A stretch of DNA of 5,434 nucleotides, from contig JAKBCE010000173.1 in the NCBI GenBank assembly GCA_021808195.1, positions 1 to 5,434 of the forward strand, in the 5' to 3' direction. The position numbers and the translations under genes were made by a program. Shown here piece after piece: positions 1 to 5,053 of the stretch. Position 1 is the first letter of the stretch; the number at the start of each line of letters is the position of its first letter. The notes below the pieces were generated by a model. The model did not search any database, was not told the origin of the DNA, and saw only the letters and a list, made by a program, of their open reading frames with translations. The DNA is from Pseudomonadota bacterium (GTDB taxonomy: Bacteria > Pseudomonadota > Gammaproteobacteria > Steroidobacterales > Steroidobacteraceae).

Positions 1-611
1 AGCGGCGGCAGCGTGACGGGCGTGCGGATCAGCACTGCGTGGCTCTCGAGCACGGTCTCGACCTCGCGCAGGTGATTGGCCTGCAGGGTCGAGCCGGTCG
101 AGACCAGATCGCAGATCAGATCGGCGCGTCCCAGGCGCGGGGCGATCTCCACGGCCCCGGAGAGCGTGACGATGTCCGCGGCAATCGAACGCTCGCGCAG
201 GTAGTGCTCGAGCAGGTACGGATAGGTCGTGGCGATGCGCTTGCCTTCGAGGCTGCGCCGACCGTCGAACGGCTGGCCTTCGGGCACCGCGAGGGAGAGC
301 CGGCAGCGGCCGAAATCCAGCGTGCGCAGCGCCTCGAAGCGCACCGGATGGCCGCGTGCGGCGAGCTCGTGGCGTTTCTCCTCGAGCACGTTCAGTCCGA
401 CCAGCCCGAGGTCACACACGTCCTCCTGCACCAGGTCCGGGATGTCGTCGTCGCGCACGAACAGCACGTCGAGCGGCATGTTCTCCCCGAACGCCATCAG
501 CTGGTCCTTGCCGCGGGAGATCTTCAGGCCACAGCGGATGAGCAGATCGAGCGACGGATCGGTCAGGCGGCCGGATTTCTGGATGGCGAGCTTCAGACGC
601 GGTTCATCCAT
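1..611 (-). CDS. hisG: ATP phosphoribosyltransferase HisG, long form (3' end outside window)
   Basis: HisG catalyses the first step of histidine biosynthesis, joining ATP and PRPP to give phosphoribosyl-ATP in the cytoplasm. The visible 203 residues follow the E. coli protein closely from its N-terminus: QKSGRL near residue 11, ENMPLDVLFVRDDDIP around 43-58, the LDFGRCRLSLA strand near 98-108, and the family signature at residues 155-176 (E-x5-G ... DLVSTGSTL, the PRPP-binding loop). This resembles the roughly 300-residue long form with a C-terminal ACT-like regulatory domain, which would lie beyond the left edge. The start ATG (611-609) has an AGGGG Shine-Dalgarno at 622-618 with a 6-nt spacer. 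It overlaps the end of the upstream TrpR-like gene by 8 bp (ATGGATGA), so the two are co-transcribed and probably translationally coupled. Other his genes would be expected further left. Identity is very secure; only the 3' end is missing. Confidence 0.97.
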   Translation of the reverse strand, partial: MDEPRLKLAIQKSGRLTDPSLDLLIRCGLKISRGKDQLMAFGENMPLDVLFVRDDDIPDLVQEDVCDLGLVGLNVLEEKRHELAARGHPVRFEALRTLDFGRCRLSLAVPEGQPFDGRRSLEGKRIATTYPYLLEHYLRERSIAADIVTLSGAVEIAPRLGRADLICDLVSTGSTLQANHLREVETVLESHAVLIRTPVTLPP

Positions 612-996
612 TGCGCGCCCCTTCGCGGCGACGGGGCGCAGTGGCCGGTTCGCTCGAGGCCGAGGCGGCGGCCCGGGCGGCATGCAGGTGCCATTTACCG
701 AGGCGCTGCGCGACCAGTCCGTAGCCACCGTTGCCGGTGGCGAGGAACCGTGCCACTCGGCCGATGGTCGTGACGCTGACGCCGGTGAGCTGATGAATTT
801 CCCGGTACGGCAGACCGCGGCTCAGGTAGTCGACGACCGACCAGCGATCGGACATCGCCTGCAGTTCCGCCGGGGTGCACAGGTCGCGGAAGAAGGCGCG
901 CACCTCCTCGGCATCGCGCAGGGCGGCGATCGCGGTGTACAGATTGCGCTCGGCGAGCGCTTCCTGGCGGGGCGTGAGGCTGCGGTGTGTTTTCAT
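604..996 (-). CDS. TrpR-superfamily (YerC/YecD-type) regulator, likely HisR-like repressor of the his operon
   Basis: A 130-residue, probably DNA-binding cytoplasmic protein. Residues about 16-92 match the TrpR superfamily and specifically the YerC/YecD group: AFFRDLCTPAELQAMSDRW at 34-52, a helix-turn-helix from about 63 to 85 (LPYREIHQLTGVSVTTIGR), then the typical NGGYG at 89-93. The last 25 residues are a low-complexity Ala/Ser/Arg tail not expected in the roughly 100-residue family core. It is the first gene of the transcript and overlaps hisG by 8 bp. YerC orthologues (named HisR in comparative-genomic work on Firmicutes) are linked to histidine regulation, so I infer a histidine-responsive repressor. 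The ligand cannot be read from the sequence. An operator-like dyad overlaps its promoter, suggesting autoregulation. No strong Shine-Dalgarno precedes the ATG at 996. True TrpR is the less likely alternative, because no trp genes are nearby. Confidence 0.92.
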   Translation of the reverse strand: MKTHRSLTPRQEALAERNLYTAIAALRDAEEVRAFFRDLCTPAELQAMSDRWSVVDYLSRGLPYREIHQLTGVSVTTIGRVARFLATGNGGYGLVAQRLGKWHLHAARAAASASSEPATAPRRREGARNG

Positions 997-1007
997 GCCG
1001 GCTAATC

Positions 1008-1025
1008 GTATTAACGTGCTAGTAC
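1008..1025. promoter_or_regulatory. TrpR-type operator-like dyad in front of the regulator-hisG operon
   Basis: The 18-bp sequence GTATTAACGTGCTAGTAC is an imperfect inverted repeat in which 12 of 18 positions agree with its own reverse complement. Its right half, CTAGTAC, equals the half-site of the E. coli trp operator (CTAGTTAACTAGTAC core), and the left half keeps GTA-TA. It lies 12 bp upstream of the regulator's start codon and overlaps the predicted -10 element and transcription start, the position expected for a repressor site. Binding by the adjacent TrpR-family protein is inference. Confidence 0.55.
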
Positions 1026-1032
1026 AATATCA
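1024..1032 (-). promoter_or_regulatory. Putative extended -10 promoter for the regulator-hisG operon
   Basis: Read on the minus strand, 1032 to 1024 gives TGATATTGT, which fits an extended -10 (TG-n-TATTGT against TATAAT). A possible weak -35 (CTGGCA, about 16 bp upstream) adds little. Transcription would start near 1017 and leave a leader of only about 20 nt before the ATG at 996. That is too short for a histidine leader peptide and attenuator, so repressor control is more plausible than attenuation. Confidence 0.4.
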
Positions 1033-1100
1033 CGATGGAACGGAGCATGCCAGAGGTTGCCGGGCGGCACGTCGTGCGCGGTGGTGCATGGTGCAAGACC

Positions 1101-1135
1101 CCCGCGGGCGCGGCCTCGGCCGCCGCGCCCGCGGG
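1101..1135. repeat. Perfect 14-bp GC-only inverted repeat (hairpin) in divergent intergenic region
   Basis: Bases 1101-1114 are exactly complementary to 1122-1135 around a 7-nt loop (1115-1121). All 14 pairs are G-C. There is no T-run after either arm on either strand, so it does not look like an intrinsic terminator. It lies between the leftward his promoter (near 1030) and the probable rightward promoter (1160-1187), outside both predicted transcripts. The inverted repeat is certain; any function (DNA cruciform, protein site, terminator of antisense transcripts) is unknown. Confidence 0.85.
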
Positions 1136-1159
1136 AGGGGGGCGGCCGGGATGTACGTA

Positions 1160-1187
1160 TTGGCAGACGCGCGGCGGTCCGTAGAGT
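1160..1187 (+). promoter_or_regulatory. Putative sigma70 promoter of the host attachment protein gene
   Basis: TTGGCA (1160-1165; 5 of 6 to the -35 consensus) is followed after 16 bp by TAGAGT (1182-1187; 4 of 6 to TATAAT). Transcription would start near 1194, giving a leader of about 40 nt to the ATG at 1233. The spacing is acceptable but the -10 is only moderate. Confidence 0.4.
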
Positions 1188-1232
1188 GAGGTTATCGGAG
1201 CCGGGAACAGGCCCGTCGCGGAGTCCAACGTC

Positions 1233-1697
1233 ATGCGTGTCCGGATCGTCGTAGCGGATCAGGCCGAGGCGCGTTTCTACGATGCCGTACCGCCCGAGGC
1301 GGGTTTGCACGTGAGCGGTCGACTGCTCGATCCGAGCGCGCACATGCATGAGCGCGACCTGGTCAGCGATCGGCCGGGGCGGGTATTCGATCATGCGCCG
1401 GCGGCCGGCACCCGGCGCGGTGCGGTGGCTCATCACGGTACCGGCGGGGAGCGCTCGGCGCGGCGTGATGCGGCCGTCGTCTTCGCCCGACGCATCGCCG
1501 AGCAGCTCGAGCAGGCCCACCAGCATGGGCAATTCGAGCGGCTGGTGCTGATGGCCAATCCGCGCTTCCTCGGCATGTTGCGCCGCACGCTGCCCACGGA
1601 GCTCGAGCGGTGCGTGGTCGCCGAGGTGCACAAGGACCTGGTGCACCAGAGCGATCAGGTGGTCAGCGCCCACATCCCGCCGCAGGCGCTGCGCTGA
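1233..1697 (+). CDS. Host attachment protein family (PF10116), biochemical function unknown
   Basis: A 154-residue predicted soluble protein of the family annotated 'protein required for attachment to host cells'. Recognisable family parts are the N-terminal strand RIVVADQAEARFYD (residues 4-17), the block ERDLVSDRPGRVFD (40-53), a helix ending in FERLVLMANPRFLGMLR (about 101-117), and VVAEVHKDLVHQS near the end (128-140). The length is normal for the family. There is no signal peptide or membrane segment, so it probably acts in the cytoplasm despite the family name, which came from an Agrobacterium attachment locus; the fold resembles eRF1/baeRF-like domains. The start is supported by GGAG at 1220-1223, nine nt upstream. 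It has its own upstream promoter candidate and is followed by the separate metX promoter, so it looks monocistronic. A 6-bp hairpin spans its stop codon without a T-run. Family membership is solid; role is not known. Confidence 0.88.
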   Translation: MRVRIVVADQAEARFYDAVPPEAGLHVSGRLLDPSAHMHERDLVSDRPGRVFDHAPAAGTRRGAVAHHGTGGERSARRDAAVVFARRIAEQLEQAHQHGQFERLVLMANPRFLGMLRRTLPTELERCVVAEVHKDLVHQSDQVVSAHIPPQALR

Positions 1698-1721
1698 GCG
1701 GCAGCGCTCGCACCGGCTTGC

Positions 1722-1750
1722 TTGACCGGGCGCACCGCTCCTCCTACACT
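1722..1750 (+). promoter_or_regulatory. Sigma70 promoter of the SAM riboswitch-metX-metB operon
   Basis: TTGACC (1722-1727; 5 of 6) and TACACT (1745-1750; 4 of 6) are separated by the optimal 17 bp. The predicted transcription start near 1757 falls immediately before the first base of riboswitch helix P1 at 1759. This placement, with the aptamer at the very 5' end of the transcript, strongly supports the call. Confidence 0.75.
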
Positions 1751-1758
1751 CGGCACAA

Positions 1759-1890
1759 CTCATCGAGACCGGCTGAGGGATAGGCCCTTAGACGCCGGGG
1801 CAACCGCCAGACCTAACCAGTCTGTTAAGGTGCCAACTCCTGCGATGCATCCGGATCCGACTGCGGGTCCGGAATGAATCGACAGATGAG
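1759..1890 (+). promoter_or_regulatory. SAM-I (S-box) riboswitch aptamer
   Basis: The RNA senses S-adenosylmethionine. The four-helix S-box fold is visible. P1 pairs 1759-1764 (CTCATC) with 1885-1890 (GATGAG). P2a pairs 1769-1773 with 1794-1798. A kink-turn with tandem G-A pairs (1775/1792, 1776/1791) leads to P2b GGG/CCC (1777-1779 with 1785-1787). GCAACC at 1800-1805 and AAGGTGCCAA at 1827-1836 are the conserved P3 base and core. Upper P3 is CAGAC/GTCTG (1808-1812 with 1820-1824). P4 is an 8-bp stem (1851-1858 with 1865-1872) extended below by GATGCAT (1844-1850) with ATGAATC (1874-1880). J1/2 GAGA (1765-1768) precedes P2. In P1 the A-U pair expected next to SAM is present (1762 with 1887). 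One deviation: L2 is ATAGG rather than the usual ACTGG. The downstream metX and metB genes are classic SAM-I targets. Confidence 0.95.
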
Positions 1891-1998
1891 CGAACTGTGT
1901 GGCTTCGCACCTCTTGGTGCGGGGATGGACGCAGCCCCCTGCCAGGCCCCTGGCAGGTCGCTCCGCGAGTGCTCGGTGACACGAGAGGATAGCGGAGC
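1888..1998 (+). promoter_or_regulatory. Expression platform: Shine-Dalgarno-sequestering hairpin with competing anti-sequester pairing
   Basis: The metX Shine-Dalgarno GGAG (1994-1997, 6 nt before the ATG) lies within GCGGAGC (1992-1998), which is exactly complementary to GCTCCGC (1960-1966); CTCG/CGAG (1972-1975 with 1982-1985) can close an inner stem. The anti-Shine-Dalgarno can instead pair with the aptamer: TCGCTC (1958-1963) is exactly complementary to GAGCGA (1888-1893), whose first three bases belong to the 3' strand of P1. SAM binding should keep P1 closed and allow sequestration; without SAM the alternative pairing would free the ribosome binding site. Two further hairpins lie between: CGCACC/GGTGCG (1906-1911 with 1916-1921) and CCTGCCAG/CTGGCAGG (1938-1945 with 1950-1957). 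No hairpin is followed by a T-run, so control of translation (possibly with Rho) is inferred. Confidence 0.7.
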
Positions 1999-2003
1999 CA
2001 TCC

Positions 2004-3044
2004 ATGAACGCGATTGCTGAGGTTCGCCCGATCGAGGCGCAGTCCCCTGTGCGGAGTGCACCAAGCGAGTCCGTGCGCGAAGGGATTTTCGAGATGCCCG
2101 GCGGCCTGCACCTGCACCACGGCGGGCGGCTGCCCGATGTGCGCATCGCGTGGCGGCTGGCCGGTGCGCCGAGCGCGCCCGTGGTCTGCGCGCTCGGGGG
2201 GATTTCCGCACATCGGCGCGTGTGTCTGACCGAGCAGCCCCGCCAGGGGTGGTGGTCCGAGATCGCCGGTCCCGGCCGTCCGCTCGACACCGAGCGCTGC
2301 CGGGTGCTGAGCTTCGATTATCTCGGCGGCAGCGGCGAGAGCACCGGTCCGCGTCCCGGGGAGGCATTCCCGAGCATCTCCACGTACGACCAGGCCGAAG
2401 TGCTCGCGCGCCTGCTCGATCACCTCGGCATCAAGGCGCTGCGGGCGATCGCCGGCGGATCCTACGGCGGCATGGTCGCACTCGCCTTCGGCGAGCGCTT
2501 CCCCGAGCGCGTCGGTGCGCTGATCGTCCTGTGCGCCACGGATCGGCCGCACCCGCTGGGATCGGCCTGGCGGGCGGTGCAGCGCGACATCGTGCGGTTT
2601 GGACTTCAGGCCGGCCGTCCGGCCGAAGCCCTCGCGCTCGCTCGGGCGCTCGCGATGTCCACGTACCGAAGTGGCGAGGAGTTCGCCGCGCGCTTCGCCG
2701 GCCCGCCGGTCTTCGAGGACGGCCGGGCGCGCCTGCCCGTCGAGCGGTATCTGGCCGCGCGCGGCGCGAGCTATGCGGCCGAACACCGTCCCGAGGCGTT
2801 CCTGTGTCTGTCCGAATCGATCGACCTGCACCGCGTCGAGGCGAACCGCATCTGCGTGCCGACCACGGCCGTGGCCGTGCGCGAGGACATGCTCGTGCCC
2901 CTGAGCGAGGTGCGCGCCCTGGTGGCGCGGCTGCATGCGGCGCGCCTGTGCGAGATCTCCTCGATCTACGGCCACGATGCGTTCCTGAAGGAATCCCAGC
3001 AACTTCGCGGCGTGTTCGCGCCGCTCTTCGAGAGCACCTGCTGA
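2004..3044 (+). CDS. metX: MetX-like homoserine O-acyltransferase
   Basis: This alpha/beta-hydrolase-fold enzyme acylates the hydroxyl of homoserine with acetyl- or succinyl-CoA, committing it to methionine synthesis. Family hallmarks in order: GGISAH near 65-70, QGWWSEIAGPGRPLDT at 81-96 (MetX consensus GWW...GPG..IDT), YLGGSGESTGP at 106-116, the nucleophile elbow GGSYGGM at 151-157, and GHDAFL at 323-328. The inferred catalytic triad is Ser153, Asp295 (REDMLVP) and His324. At 346 residues it is a little shorter than typical MetX (about 360-380), and the elbow has Tyr where most MetX have Met. The start is supported by GGAG at 1994-1997 and by the riboswitch ending just upstream. It is first in a two-gene operon and abuts metB with no gap. 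Acyl-donor choice cannot be read from the sequence. Serine O-succinyltransferase, a MetX relative, is a less likely alternative given SAM control and the metB neighbour. Confidence 0.9.
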   Translation: MNAIAEVRPIEAQSPVRSAPSESVREGIFEMPGGLHLHHGGRLPDVRIAWRLAGAPSAPVVCALGGISAHRRVCLTEQPRQGWWSEIAGPGRPLDTERCRVLSFDYLGGSGESTGPRPGEAFPSISTYDQAEVLARLLDHLGIKALRAIAGGSYGGMVALAFGERFPERVGALIVLCATDRPHPLGSAWRAVQRDIVRFGLQAGRPAEALALARALAMSTYRSGEEFAARFAGPPVFEDGRARLPVERYLAARGASYAAEHRPEAFLCLSESIDLHRVEANRICVPTTAVAVREDMLVPLSEVRALVARLHAARLCEISSIYGHDAFLKESQQLRGVFAPLFESTC

Positions 3045-4220
3045 ATGAGCCCGTCCAACGACCCGAAATCGCAAGTGACCCGCACCGTGCGCGCGGGCCT
3101 GGAGTCCGATCCCTCCACCGGCGCCGTCGTGCCGCCGATTCATCTGAGCTCGATGTTCGCGTTCCGCGCCTTCGGCGAGAAGGGCCGCTACGACTACACC
3201 CGCTCGGGCAATCCCACCCGCGACCTGCTGGGCGGAGCGCTCGCACAGCTCGAGGGCGGTGCCGGGGCGGTGGTCACGGCCACCGGCATGGCGGGCGTGA
3301 CGCTCACCGGGTACCTCGTGCCGGCCGGCGGGCGCATCGTGGCGCCGCACGATTGCTACGGCGGGACGTATCGGTTGTTCGATGCCTGGCGCCGTCGTGG
3401 TGAGCGCGAGGTGGAGTTCGTCAATTTTGCCGACGAGGCAGCACTGCGTGCCGCGCTGTCGCGCCCGGCCGCACTGCTGTGGATCGAGACCCCGAGCAAT
3501 CCGCTGCTGCGCATCACGGACATCGAGCAGGTCGCGGCGCTCGGCCATGCGGCCGGCGCGCGCGTGGCGGTCGACAACACCTTTCTGTCCCCGGCGTGGC
3601 AGCAGCCGCTCGCGCTCGGCGCCGATGTGGTGGTGCACTCCACGACCAAGTACCTCAATGGTCACAGTGACGTGGTCGGCGGTGCCGTGGTGGCGCGCGA
3701 GCGGGGTGTGCACGATGAGCTCGCCTGGTGGGCCAACTGCCTCGGGCTCACCGGTTCTCCGTTCGACAGCTTCCTCACCCTGCGCGGGCTGCGCACGCTG
3801 CATGCCCGGCTCGAGCATCACGGTCGCAATGCGCAGGCACTTGCCGAATGGCTCGCTGCCGAGCGCGGCGTGAACCGTGTGTACTATCCGGGCCTGGCGA
3901 GTCATGCCGGCCACGACGTGGCGCGGCGTCAGCAGCGCGGTTTTGGCGCGATCGTCACGGTCGAGCTCGCGGGTGGGCTCGCCGCGGTACGGGCGTTCTG
4001 CGAGGGTCTGGAGTATTTCTCGCTCGCCGAGTCACTCGGCGGCGTCGAGAGTCTGGTCGCGCATCCGGCGACCATGACCCATGCCGCGATGGATCCGCAA
4101 GCGCGCGCCAAGGCGGGGCTCACTGACGGTCTGATCCGACTGTCGGTCGGCATCGAGGCGCTGGAGGATCTGCGCGCCGACCTCGCTGCCGGGTTGGCGA
4201 GGGCGCGCGCGACGATTTAG
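3045..4220 (+). CDS. metB: Cystathionine gamma-synthase MetB (PLP enzyme)
   Basis: MetB replaces the acyl group of O-acylhomoserine with cysteine to make cystathionine, the transsulfuration step to methionine. The 391 residues follow E. coli MetB (386) throughout. PPIHLSS is at 30-36, RYDYTRSGNPTRD at 48-60 (phosphate-binding Tyr51 and Arg53), PHDCYGGTYRLFD at 101-113 with the PLP-stacking Tyr105, Asp177 in VDNTFLSP, and the PLP lysine Lys202 in HSTTKYLNGHSDVVGG. ELAWWANCLGLTGSPFDS, AESLGGVESL (328-337) and the substrate-carboxylate Arg365 complete the active site. ELAWWAN and the overall match favour true MetB over MetC, MetY or MetZ. The ATG directly follows the metX stop (TGA|ATG) with only a weak GAGAG about 10 nt upstream, so translation is probably coupled to metX. 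The stop overlaps that of the convergent lipoprotein gene. No homoserine dehydrogenase gene follows. Confidence 0.95.
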   Translation: MSPSNDPKSQVTRTVRAGLESDPSTGAVVPPIHLSSMFAFRAFGEKGRYDYTRSGNPTRDLLGGALAQLEGGAGAVVTATGMAGVTLTGYLVPAGGRIVAPHDCYGGTYRLFDAWRRRGEREVEFVNFADEAALRAALSRPAALLWIETPSNPLLRITDIEQVAALGHAAGARVAVDNTFLSPAWQQPLALGADVVVHSTTKYLNGHSDVVGGAVVARERGVHDELAWWANCLGLTGSPFDSFLTLRGLRTLHARLEHHGRNAQALAEWLAAERGVNRVYYPGLASHAGHDVARRQQRGFGAIVTVELAGGLAAVRAFCEGLEYFSLAESLGGVESLVAHPATMTHAAMDPQARAKAGLTDGLIRLSVGIEALEDLRADLAAGLARARATI

Positions 4221-5008
4221 CCGGCCGTGATGCGCTCGATCTTGCCGCGCACGGTGAACGCGGCGGTGTCGCGCCCGAGAATGAGAAAAATGCCGTACGC
4301 ACTGAGATAGACCATCCGGCTGCGCGAGCGGACGACGCCATCGCGCACGATGGTGCACGCAAGGGTGAGCGCACGACCCGGGAGCCTCACGAGCAGCCGG
4401 CTGGCGGGCTGCGCGTGAGGCTGCGCGGTGCAGGTCTCCTGAGTCGGCCGCCCGAGCCAGCGCAGCGTCATGTGATATTGGTGGCCCGGTTGCGGGTGCG
4501 CGATGCCTGGCGTCAGCCCCGAGAGCTGCTGCAGTCGCTGCGGGGCGCGTACGAACGCGAATCGCTCGTTGATGTGCTGGTGCTCGAGACTGAGCAGGCC
4601 GAGATAGCTCAGATTCAGATTCAGCGCCACCGGGAGTGTGTTGATCGAGATGCGCTCGCGGTCCTGCAGGTAGCCGTTGCCGATCGGCGTGAAGGTGTCG
4701 GTCACGCGCCCGGTGATGCTCTTGCCGTCCGCGGTGTCATGGCGCACGAACTGCCGCGTCACCACCAGGCGCTGAAAGGGCACTGAGGCGGTACCGGCCC
4801 GGGCGAGAGCGGCGCGGACCTCCGGCGGCAACAGCGCCGGCACATAGTGCACGGTCATGTACGCGTTCAGATGACGCGTCACTTGCGCGACCTTGAGGAA
4901 GGGCGCGTGCGCAGTGTGCGGCGCAGCGTTCGGCGGGGGCGAGGCGGCGCACGCGCTCACCCCCAGTGCGGCCAGTGCGCACCCCCAGCGAGTTCGATGA
5001 GCCCTCAT
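4217..5008 (-). CDS. Predicted lipoprotein of unknown function
   Basis: I do not recognise this 263-residue protein. Its N-terminus is a lipoprotein signal: basic MRAHRTRWG, a short hydrophobic stretch (10-17), then the lipobox VSAC with the lipidated cysteine at residue 20. An Ala/Pro-rich linker follows (21-36). The mature part looks beta-rich, with alternating strands such as RVTDTFTPI (101-109) and NLNLSYLGLLSL (130-141), plus RMVYLSAYGIFLILG near the end (231-245). Two cysteines, 193 and 218, could form a periplasmic disulfide. The start is strong: GGGAGG (minus strand, 5019-5014) with a 5-nt spacer. The gene lies 45 bp downstream of leuB on the same strand and may be read through from it. 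Its TAA (4219-4217) overlaps the convergent metB stop. Membrane-anchored location is well supported; function is unknown. Confidence 0.85.
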   Translation of the reverse strand: MRAHRTRWGCALAALGVSACAASPPPNAAPHTAHAPFLKVAQVTRHLNAYMTVHYVPALLPPEVRAALARAGTASVPFQRLVVTRQFVRHDTADGKSITGRVTDTFTPIGNGYLQDRERISINTLPVALNLNLSYLGLLSLEHQHINERFAFVRAPQRLQQLSGLTPGIAHPQPGHQYHMTLRWLGRPTQETCTAQPHAQPASRLLVRLPGRALTLACTIVRDGVVRSRSRMVYLSAYGIFLILGRDTAAFTVRGKIERITAG

Positions 5009-5053
5009 CGCAGCCTCCCGCGCCGCACCGGGCGCCCTGGTGATGATTCGATG

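Noticed and set aside
39..1005. Two plus-strand open frames (39-773 and 229-1005) opposite hisG and the TrpR-like gene.
   Set aside because: The minus strand encodes clear HisG and TrpR-family proteins here; the plus-strand translations are compositionally biased and unrecognisable.
997..1017. Histidine leader peptide and attenuator upstream of the his operon.
   Set aside because: The predicted leader is about 20 nt, and I found no short reading frame with a run of histidine codons or a terminator.
1691..1709. Hairpin over the stop codon of the host attachment gene (GCGCTG/CAGCGC or GAGCG/CGCTC) as a terminator.
   Set aside because: The stem is only 5-6 bp and no T-run follows; it lies just before the metX promoter. 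Weak termination cannot be excluded.
1011..1763. A 250-codon minus-strand frame opposite the host attachment gene.
   Set aside because: The plus-strand gene matches a known family with a good ribosome binding site; this frame has no recognisable content and runs through intergenic DNA.
1906..1957. Leader hairpins as an intrinsic terminator of the SAM riboswitch.
   Set aside because: Neither hairpin is followed by a T-rich stretch; downstream bases are GC-rich up to the start codon, which fits Shine-Dalgarno sequestration better.
2150..3403. A 417-codon open frame on the plus strand overlapping metX and metB.
   Set aside because: It is a shifted frame of metX-metB, Arg/Ala-rich, with no domain features; the real frames carry the catalytic motifs.
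1788..3914. A 708-codon open frame on the minus strand, opposite metX and metB.
   Set aside because: It lies antisense to two unmistakable enzymes and the riboswitch, and its translation is an Arg/Gly/His-rich sequence with no recognisable domain. Long antisense frames are a common by-product of GC-rich codon use.
5026..5042. Hairpin CACCGG...CCTGGTG between leuB and the lipoprotein gene as a leuB terminator.
   Set aside because: The stem has a bulge and a small loop, and no U-run follows on the minus strand, so read-through into the lipoprotein gene is as likely.
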